DNA of 5,826 nt, taken from positions 1-5,826 of the forward strand of contig DAOUZD010000055.1 of NCBI GenBank assembly GCA_030665795.1. The letters run 5' to 3'. The position numbers were made by a program, and so were the translations under genes. The stretch comes from Dehalococcoides sp. (GTDB taxonomy: Bacteria > Chloroflexota > Dehalococcoidia > Dehalococcoidales > RBG-16-60-22). Below the pieces are notes generated by a model. The model had not been told where the DNA came from, did no database searches, and saw only the letters and a list, made by a program, of their open reading frames with translations. Positions 1 through 3,864 of this stretch are shown piece by piece. Within the stretch, counting starts at the first letter, position 1; each line of letters starts with the position of its first letter.

Positions 1-718
1 TGAGGGTAAAGAACGATATCAAATTTCTCACCTTTTCAAACGCGATAGATCTTATCATGATTAGTGTGGTGATAAGCAGCCCGAAGCTAGCTATAAGGTC
101 TGACCAGGCAACCCCCAGCACACCGAGATTAAGAGAAAAAGAATATCCTCCGTAGAAAAGACTATCGGAAATAAAGCGATAGACCACCTGCAAAATGGCT
201 AGAGTTAATATCATACGTTTTCGGTTTATCGTTTCAACGATTATCACTGAGGCCAAGCTTAAAAGAAAAATAGGAATGCCTGCCGTTTTTATTTTAAGGA
301 ATGTAGATGTTGTCTCCCGAATGGCCTCAGGGGTTCCTATAATACTCACAAAGTTATCGGAAAGAGCAAACAGGATAGCAGCGAGGATACAAGAGAAAAG
401 GAAGATTGTTGTTATTGATGTTCTTATCGGGTATCCTGGCCCCTCTTTGCTCTGCATTCCTCTACCTACAAAAAAGAATATGGCCAGGACGAAGGTTTCC
501 TGCACGACCTCAAGTAGAAGCTCAATGAACTGCCACTGGGCAACTGTTGCTAGTGCATTGGTGTCTGGTATCGCATTACCAATTAGATAGACACTGTATG
601 AACGGTAGAACCGTGGCAAGGCCATGTAAAAAAATATCAGAAGGAATAGTCCCCAGTCCCATTGTCTGAGGAGCTCGAGACCTTGATTGAGACTACGAAA
701 AAACGTTTGCCTATGCAT
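1..718 (-). CDS. MATE-like multi-pass membrane transporter, N-terminal part (cut by window edge)
   Basis: Reading the complement from ATG 718-716 gives 239 codons without a stop, running off the left edge. The product is strongly hydrophobic. Candidate membrane segments lie near residues 23-36, 64-84, 103-119, 146-162, 168-182 and 196-222, separated by short charged loops such as GRGMQSKEGPGYPIRT and ETINRKR. The NLGVLGVAWSDLIAS stretch (about 197-211) and the overall pattern resemble MATE/MOP-superfamily exporters, which have 12 helices and about 450 residues, so roughly half is visible. Such proteins sit in the cytoplasmic membrane and export drugs or organic cations by Na+ or H+ antiport; the substrate here is unknown. 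An in-frame TGA 13 codons upstream limits the start, and ATG 718 is the first good start, although its ribosome site is weak. A matching promoter lies at 789-817. The forward-strand open frame at 195-590 is a shadow of this gene. The protein family is moderately sure, the function is not. Confidence 0.6.
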   Translation of the reverse strand, partial: MHRQTFFRSLNQGLELLRQWDWGLFLLIFFYMALPRFYRSYSVYLIGNAIPDTNALATVAQWQFIELLLEVVQETFVLAIFFFVGRGMQSKEGPGYPIRTSITTIFLFSCILAAILFALSDNFVSIIGTPEAIRETTSTFLKIKTAGIPIFLLSLASVIIVETINRKRMILTLAILQVVYRFISDSLFYGGYSFSLNLGVLGVAWSDLIASFGLLITTLIMIRSIAFEKVRNLISFFTL

Positions 719-788
719 TAGACCTGTGCATATAGAGTCCCTACCAGCCCCGTGTCATTTCTAGTAACCGTTATAGCTAATATGTTAT

Positions 789-817
789 ATCATACGAATC
801 CAGAACCAACTTGTCCA
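789..817 (-). promoter_or_regulatory. sigma70-like promoter for the MATE-like gene
   Basis: On the minus strand TGGACA (817-812, 5/6 to the -35 consensus) is followed after exactly 17 bp by TATGAT (794-789, 5/6 to the -10 consensus). Transcription would start near 782, leaving a leader of about 64 nt before ATG 718. Orientation and spacing fit the divergent transporter gene. Confidence 0.6.
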
Positions 818-850
818 TGACGTGGCCTTCAGGATTTGTCAAGACGTGAC

Positions 851-870
851 TAAATCAGTAGAATGATTTA
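851..870. repeat. 7-bp perfect inverted repeat (possible operator)
   Basis: TAAATCA (851-857) and TGATTTA (864-870) are perfect inverted arms around the 6-nt loop GTAGAA. The dyad lies between the divergent promoters and just upstream of the 22-bp repeat. It is too AT-rich, and lacks a T-tract, for a terminator. An operator is possible, but chance occurrence in AT-rich DNA cannot be excluded. Immediately downstream, ACTAAAAG occurs twice with a 12-bp period (872-879 and 884-891). Confidence 0.3.
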
Positions 871-886
871 TACTAAAAGCTAAACT

Positions 887-908
887 AAAAGTTCTACCTA
901 TTGATACC
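887..908 (+). repeat. 22-bp direct repeat, copy 1
   Basis: The sequence beginning AAAAGTTCTACC and ending TTGATACC is identical, base for base, to positions 3407-3428. Inside it TACC occurs twice ten bases apart. A TTGTCA box follows 13 bp after its end (922-927), nearly the same as at copy 2. It lies upstream of the molybdoenzyme gene. It may be an operator, part of a dispersed promoter element, or a recombination footprint. Confidence 0.8.
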
Positions 909-921
909 TCAGCTCCAGTTG

Positions 922-949
922 TTGTCAAAAAGTTGTCAGGAAGTTGTTA
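922..949 (+). promoter_or_regulatory. three TTGTCA-like direct repeats with 11-bp period
   Basis: TTGTCA at 922-927, TTGTCA at 933-938 and TTGTTA at 944-949 are spaced exactly 11 bp start to start, so they fall on one face of the helix. OmpR/PhoB-family response regulators bind direct repeats of this type. The classical Pho box has CTGTCA-like 7-mers separated by 4 bp, the same geometry. That a PhoB-like regulator binds here is inference. The site is about 220 bp upstream of the molybdoenzyme start and about 105-130 bp from the -35 box of the divergent transporter promoter, so its target is uncertain. Confidence 0.4.
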
Positions 950-1126
950 ATCGTTTAACTCTTGTTTCCAAAGTTTCCGGTGTTTGTCTTCACTCACAAG
1001 TCGGTACTCATACTGCCCCAAATTCAAATTTACAACGATTTCTATTTAAAAACTGACCTGCTCCACGAATTGAACACATCGTCATTTTATGCACTGAGGC
1101 AACAAAACAGCTTTTATTACCTTGCA

Positions 1127-1155
1127 TTGACAATTACAGAAGTATTAGACAAAAT
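1127..1155 (+). promoter_or_regulatory. sigma70-like promoter just before the molybdoenzyme gene
   Basis: A perfect TTGACA -35 box (1127-1132) is followed after 17 bp by CAAAAT (1150-1155, 4/6 to TATAAT). Transcription would begin near 1162, leaving only about 7 nt before ATG 1169, so the mRNA would be nearly leaderless. This fits the absence of a strong ribosome-binding site there. An upstream start near the TTGTCA repeats is an alternative. Confidence 0.45.
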
Positions 1156-1168
1156 ATGAAGATAAGAA

Positions 1169-2143
1169 ATGAATAAAATCGACGGTTTTGATTCTCAAAG
1201 TAAAGTGGTGACCACCAGTTGCTATTATGACTGTGGCGCCCGCTGTCTCCTGAAGGTCTATGTCAATCAGGGTAAGATCACGCGAATTGGCACAGATGAA
1301 AGACAGATGCCCAGCTTGAAAGCCTGCCCAAGGGGACTGGCCCAGAAGGAGGTTGTCTACGCCGAGGACCGCCTCAGACAGCCCTTGAAAAGGGTGGGAA
1401 AGCGAGGTAGCGGGAAATTTAAGCCTATCCCGTGGGAAGAGGCACTGGATGCGGTGGCTCAAGAACTTCAGAGAGTTAAAGACCAATACGGGGCCAGATC
1501 CATTTTTCTTATGGACTACTACGGTTCAATGAGCCCCCTGCACGGTTTCCAGAAAGCCAGCCGCCGCTTTTTCTCTCTCTTCGGCGGTTGCACTACTTGG
1601 TGGGGTAATACATCTTTAGAAGCCGCCAGTTTTTCCTCCCTGGCTACTTTCGGAACCACTTTTACCGGCAATACCCGCGACAATTTTCTCCATTCCAGAT
1701 TAATCATTATGTGGGGCTGGAATCCGGTGGTCACTCGATTCGGCCCTGACACCGTCCACTATTTGACCAGGGCGAAGAAGGCCGGCGCCAGAATCATCTG
1801 CGTTGACCCGAGGTACACCGGCTCGGCAAAAACCCTGGCGGAACAGTGGATCCCCATAAAGCCAGGAACAGATGCTGCCCTGCTTATTGCTATGGCATAT
1901 GTCATGATCGACGAGAATCTTTATGACCGTCACTTCATGGAAACTTACACCGTGGGCTTCGACAAGTTCAAAGATTATGTATTCGGTGAAGAGGACGGAG
2001 TGCCAAAAACACCCCAATGGGCCGAGGATATTACCGGCGTGCCCGCCGCAACCATAAAGCAGTTGGCTCAAGACTACGCGACTATTAAACCGGCGGCTCT
2101 TTATGCCAGTTGGGCCCCAGGACGAACCGCCTTCGGAGAGTAA
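1169..2143 (+). CDS. molybdopterin oxidoreductase, N-terminal fragment (4Fe-4S and Mo-site domains)
   Basis: This 324-residue open frame begins at ATG 1169, which an in-frame TAA at 1163-1165 fixes as the most upstream start. Cys18, Cys22, Cys26 and Cys53 form the C-x3-C-x3-C-x26-C motif of the [4Fe-4S] domain. PIPWEEALD (87-95) starts the molybdopterin domain. Ser149 is the candidate Mo ligand. WGWNPVVTR (192-190s region, after IIM), VDPRYTGSA (212-220) and EQWIPIKPGTDAAL (225-238) are cofactor-binding segments typical of the family. The frame ends after PGRTAFGE, where homologues run straight on into the next helix. Alone it lacks the C-terminal cofactor-binding domain and should not be active. 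Confidence 0.75.
   Translation: MNKIDGFDSQSKVVTTSCYYDCGARCLLKVYVNQGKITRIGTDERQMPSLKACPRGLAQKEVVYAEDRLRQPLKRVGKRGSGKFKPIPWEEALDAVAQELQRVKDQYGARSIFLMDYYGSMSPLHGFQKASRRFFSLFGGCTTWWGNTSLEAASFSSLATFGTTFTGNTRDNFLHSRLIIMWGWNPVVTRFGPDTVHYLTRAKKAGARIICVDPRYTGSAKTLAEQWIPIKPGTDAALLIAMAYVMIDENLYDRHFMETYTVGFDKFKDYVFGEEDGVPKTPQWAEDITGVPAATIKQLAQDYATIKPAALYASWAPGRTAFGE
2141..2143 (+). other. premature in-frame TAA stop
   Basis: The reading is GGA GAG TAA TAC CAC AGG GCA, that is [20 protein letters not shown]. At this place family members have an uninterrupted helix of the form GEQxxRA, so a C-to-T change of CAA (Gln) explains the stop. TAA is not the selenocysteine (TGA) or pyrrolysine (TAG) codon, and the codon lies well away from the Mo-ligand position (149), so recoding by those routes is not expected. 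Confidence 0.85.
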
Positions 2144-2173
2144 TACCACAGGGCAGCGAGCACCCTGGCAGCG

Positions 2174-3307
2174 ATGACGGGCAACATCGGGATTATAGGC
2201 GGCCATACCGCCGGTGGTACTGGTCGCGTCCCACTGGGTTACCTCGGGAAAACCCTGCCCGTACTAGAGACCCCGACTCCGGTGGTGCATGTAGCCAATA
2301 TTTATGATGCCCTGCTTGAAGGGAAATCTGGCGGCTACCCCAGTGATATCAAGCTACTCTATATCCTGGGCTGCAACCTGTTAAACCAATTTTTGAATAC
2401 GAACAAAGGCACGGCGGCTCTCCAGATGCCGGAGTTCATCATCGTTCACGAACTTTTTCTTACCCCCACCGCCCGCTTTGCCGATATTATTCTCCCCGTC
2501 ACCACCACCCTCGAGCGCACCGATATCGGGCAACCCTGGACCGGAGGACCTTACTTCATTTACATGGACAGGGCCGTAGAACCATTACCTCAAACAAAGT
2601 CAGATTTGGCCATATTCACTGAGTTGGCTTCCCGCTTGGGTATACCCGATTACAACGATAAGTCCGATGAAGCTTGGCTCAGGGAATTTGCCGCCTCCAC
2701 CCCAGACCTCTCGGAATATGAAGTTTTCAAGCGCAAAGGAGTCCACCACGTCCCGCTTAACCAGCCCTGGGTAGCCTTCAGAGAACAGATTGAGGACCCT
2801 GCCCACCACCCTTTCCCCACGCCCTCAGGCAAGATTGAGATATATAGCCAGAAGATAGCTGAGCTACAAGACCCTCTTATTCCTCCCATTCCTAAGTATA
2901 TTGAGGCTTGGGAAGGTCCGAGTGACCCTATCATAGAAAAATACCCCATTCAGCTAGTGAGCCCTCATTCAAGAGCCAGGGTCAACTCCTCGTTACACAA
3001 TATCCCTCGTCTGAAGGCATTGGCAGATGATGCCGTCTGGTTAAATCCCAGGGACGCACACCCTCGAGGCATCGCCACTGGCGACAAGGTGAAAATATAT
3101 AATGACCGTGGTCAGCTTCTCACGACAGCTCAGGTGACTGAGCATATTATGCCAGGAGTCGCCAGCTTGGATTCGGGTTCTTGGTTTGAGCCGGATACTC
3201 ATGACCTTGACCACGGGGGTTGCGTAAACGTACTCACCAAAGACAAGGCGTCTCCGGGAGGTGCCTTCACCTGCAATAGCTGTCTCGTTCAAATTGAGAA
3301 AGCTTAA
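2174..3307 (+). CDS. molybdopterin oxidoreductase, C-terminal fragment (MGD-binding domain)
   Basis: This 377-residue frame, from the first ATG after the stop, continues the molybdopterin domain with [39 protein letters not shown] and [10 protein letters not shown]. From about its residue 259 it enters the molybdopterin-dinucleotide-binding beta-barrel ([49 protein letters not shown]). The end is complete and DmsA-like. No Shine-Dalgarno precedes ATG 2174, which is simply an internal methionine of the parent protein, so independent translation is doubtful. The ten codons from 2144 also belong to the parent gene. Confidence 0.7.
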   Translation: MTGNIGIIGGHTAGGTGRVPLGYLGKTLPVLETPTPVVHVANIYDALLEGKSGGYPSDIKLLYILGCNLLNQFLNTNKGTAALQMPEFIIVHELFLTPTARFADIILPVTTTLERTDIGQPWTGGPYFIYMDRAVEPLPQTKSDLAIFTELASRLGIPDYNDKSDEAWLREFAASTPDLSEYEVFKRKGVHHVPLNQPWVAFREQIEDPAHHPFPTPSGKIEIYSQKIAELQDPLIPPIPKYIEAWEGPSDPIIEKYPIQLVSPHSRARVNSSLHNIPRLKALADDAVWLNPRDAHPRGIATGDKVKIYNDRGQLLTTAQVTEHIMPGVASLDSGSWFEPDTHDLDHGGCVNVLTKDKASPGGAFTCNSCLVQIEKA

Positions 3308-3359
3308 CGTTTCGCTAAGATGTGACCTAGGTGCACCGCCTGCCTTCTTGGCTAAAATT

Positions 3360-3381
3360 ACCCCTGTGAGAGCGGGGGTTT
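3360..3381 (+). terminator. weak intrinsic terminator after the molybdoenzyme gene
   Basis: ACCCC (3360-3364) pairs with GGGGT (3375-3379). The stem extends by a T-G wobble and a G-C pair to about 7 bp around a 6-nt loop, and is followed by TTT. The GC stem is good but the T-tract is short, so termination may be partial. It lies 53 bp after the stop codon. Confidence 0.4.
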
Positions 3382-3406
3382 AAGTAGTGAGACTGAAAAC
3401 CATCTC

Positions 3407-3428
3407 AAAAGTTCTACCTATTGATACC
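3407..3428 (+). repeat. 22-bp direct repeat, copy 2
   Basis: This is identical to 887-908 in the same orientation, 2520 bp away, so the two copies bracket the whole molybdoenzyme gene. A TTGTCA box starts 14 bp after its end (3443), compared with 13 bp at copy 1. Here that TTGTCA is the -35 element of a strong promoter. Confidence 0.8.
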
Positions 3429-3442
3429 ATCAAGTTTCAATT

Positions 3443-3472
3443 TTGTCAATTTCTGTTATAATTTAATATAAT
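3443..3472 (+). promoter_or_regulatory. sigma70-like promoter for hicB (and possibly the downstream GRE)
   Basis: TTGTCA (3443-3448, 5/6) and TATAAT (3467-3472, perfect) are 18 bp apart. A second TATAAT at 3457-3462 has no good -35 partner. Transcription would start near 3479, giving a leader of about 35 nt before hicB ATG 3515. No terminator is visible between this promoter and the glycyl radical enzyme gene. Confidence 0.65.
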
Positions 3473-3514
3473 CTAATTAGACTCCTCAATTTTACTATTA
3501 TATAGGAGAGGATT

Positions 3515-3724
3515 ATGAAGTTTGCTATTACTCTTGAACAAGATGAGGATGGGTATGTAGTAGCCAGCTGTCCTGCTCTGCCCGGATGCCACTCCCAGGG
3601 TAAGACCAGACAAGAAGCCGTCGCTAACATTGAAGAGGCGATACGAGGCTATATAGCCAGCAAGCGCAAGCATGGCGAGCCTCTACCGCTAACCGATGTT
3701 GAAGAGGTGGAGGTTGCTGTTTAG
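3515..3724 (+). CDS. hicB: HicB-family antitoxin
   Basis: This 69-residue protein matches the short HicB type: MKFAITLEQDEDGYVVASCP, then ALPGCHSQGKTRQEAVANI, then a helix EEAIRGYIASKRK. DEDGYVVASCPALPGC followed by T-x-x-EA-x-x-NI-x-EAI is diagnostic of the HicB partial RNase-H-like fold. HicB binds and neutralises the mRNA-cleaving toxin HicA. At this length it has no separate C-terminal DNA-binding domain, so autoregulation, if any, would depend on the complex. The start is well supported by AGGAGAGG at 3504-3511, a few bases before ATG 3515. The stop TAG overlaps the GTG start of the hicA reading frame by one base (TAGTG), the usual tight coupling in hicBA operons. The gene is intact, while its toxin partner looks broken. 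Confidence 0.85.
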   Translation: MKFAITLEQDEDGYVVASCPALPGCHSQGKTRQEAVANIEEAIRGYIASKRKHGEPLPLTDVEEVEVAV

Positions 3725-3843
3725 TGGCTCGTCTACCGGTAATATCTGGAGACGAATTCGCCAAAGCCATACGCAAGATTGGATATGTCTGGGACCATAC
3801 CGAAGGCAGCCACCTGATTTTGCTTCACCATGGGGGGTGTTAA
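3724..3843 (+). pseudogene. hicA: HicA mRNA-interferase toxin, truncated
   Basis: GTG 3724 opens a 39-residue frame. Its start VARLPVISGDEFAKAIRKIGY matches HicA (xxLPVISGKEVIKALEKIGF), and it continues with EGSHLILLHHGGC, which contains the GSHxIL segment with the catalytic histidine of the double-stranded-RNA-binding-like fold. HicA proteins are normally about 60-80 residues. Here the last strand (VPLH-like) and C-terminal helix are missing. The frame fails just after six G (3832-3837). One extra G would continue it as VLSIHLGGMNDSQL to a stop at 3879-3881, partly restoring a LSIPLH-like strand but still ending short. A frameshift plus loss of the 3-prime end is the simplest reading. The toxin is probably inactive. 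Confidence 0.7.
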
Positions 3844-3853
3844 GTATTCACTT

Positions 3854-3859
3854 AGGAGG
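3854..3859 (+). promoter_or_regulatory. strong Shine-Dalgarno deciding the GRE start
   Basis: AGGAGG ends 5 nt before ATG 3865, an ideal spacing. A TGA immediately before that ATG (3862-3864) closes the frame upstream, so 3865 is the furthest possible start. The site lies 11 nt after the hicA remnant stop. Confidence 0.75.
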
Positions 3860-3864
3860 GATGA

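Larger units (their letters stand above)
719..1168. other. divergent intergenic regulatory region, no convincing gene
   Basis: This 450-bp AT-rich stretch separates the minus-strand transporter from the plus-strand molybdoenzyme. A 65-codon frame (962-1159, TTG start) exists, but it has no clear ribosome site and no recognisable motif, and it is rich in F, Y, L and N as expected from AT-rich non-coding DNA. What the region does hold is a promoter for the transporter, a small dyad at 851-870, a 22-bp repeat at 887-908, phased TTGTCA repeats at 922-949, and a TTGACA promoter at 1127-1155. Confidence 0.6.
1169..3307 (+). pseudogene. DmsA-like molybdopterin oxidoreductase interrupted by one in-frame TAA
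   Basis: Both halves (1169-2143 and 2174-3307) are in the same frame, separated only by TAA at codon 325. Read through, the product is 712 residues, close to DmsA-type catalytic subunits, and matches them from the N-terminal iron-sulfur motif to the C-terminal GGCVNVLT and LVQIEKA. The family binds bis-molybdopterin guanine dinucleotide and usually reduces S-oxides, N-oxides or related acceptors with electrons from a ferredoxin-like partner. Ser149 in GNTSLEA aligns with the serine Mo ligand region of DmsA (GDYSSAQ), supporting the DMSO-reductase type over Cys- or Sec-liganded formate dehydrogenases. No Tat signal precedes the cluster motif, and no DmsB or DmsC gene lies nearby. Protein conservation continues across the stop without a gap, so this is a recent nonsense mutation, a base-call error or, less likely, readthrough. 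Confidence 0.8.

Noticed and set aside
195..590. 131-codon plus-strand open frame
   Set aside because: It lies wholly opposite the transporter gene, whose complementary-strand translation has clear membrane segments and family character. The plus-strand product has neither, and no ribosome site precedes it.
962..1159. 65-codon open frame (TTG start) before the molybdoenzyme
   Set aside because: It has a weak start, no Shine-Dalgarno, a composition like translated AT-rich spacer, and no motif. It also overlaps the best promoter for the next gene.
2141..2143. Selenocysteine or pyrrolysine recoding of the internal stop
   Set aside because: The codon is TAA, used for neither amino acid. It also lies far from the Mo-ligand position (149), where selenocysteine occurs in formate dehydrogenases.
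1145..3292. Several minus-strand open frames of 69-168 codons opposite the molybdoenzyme
   Set aside because: They are antisense shadows of a well-supported coding region, without family motifs or ribosome sites.
3457..3462. First TATAAT upstream of hicB as the main -10 box
   Set aside because: TTGTCA is only 8 bp away and there is no good -35 at 16-18 bp. The second TATAAT at 3467-3472 has the proper 18-bp spacing.
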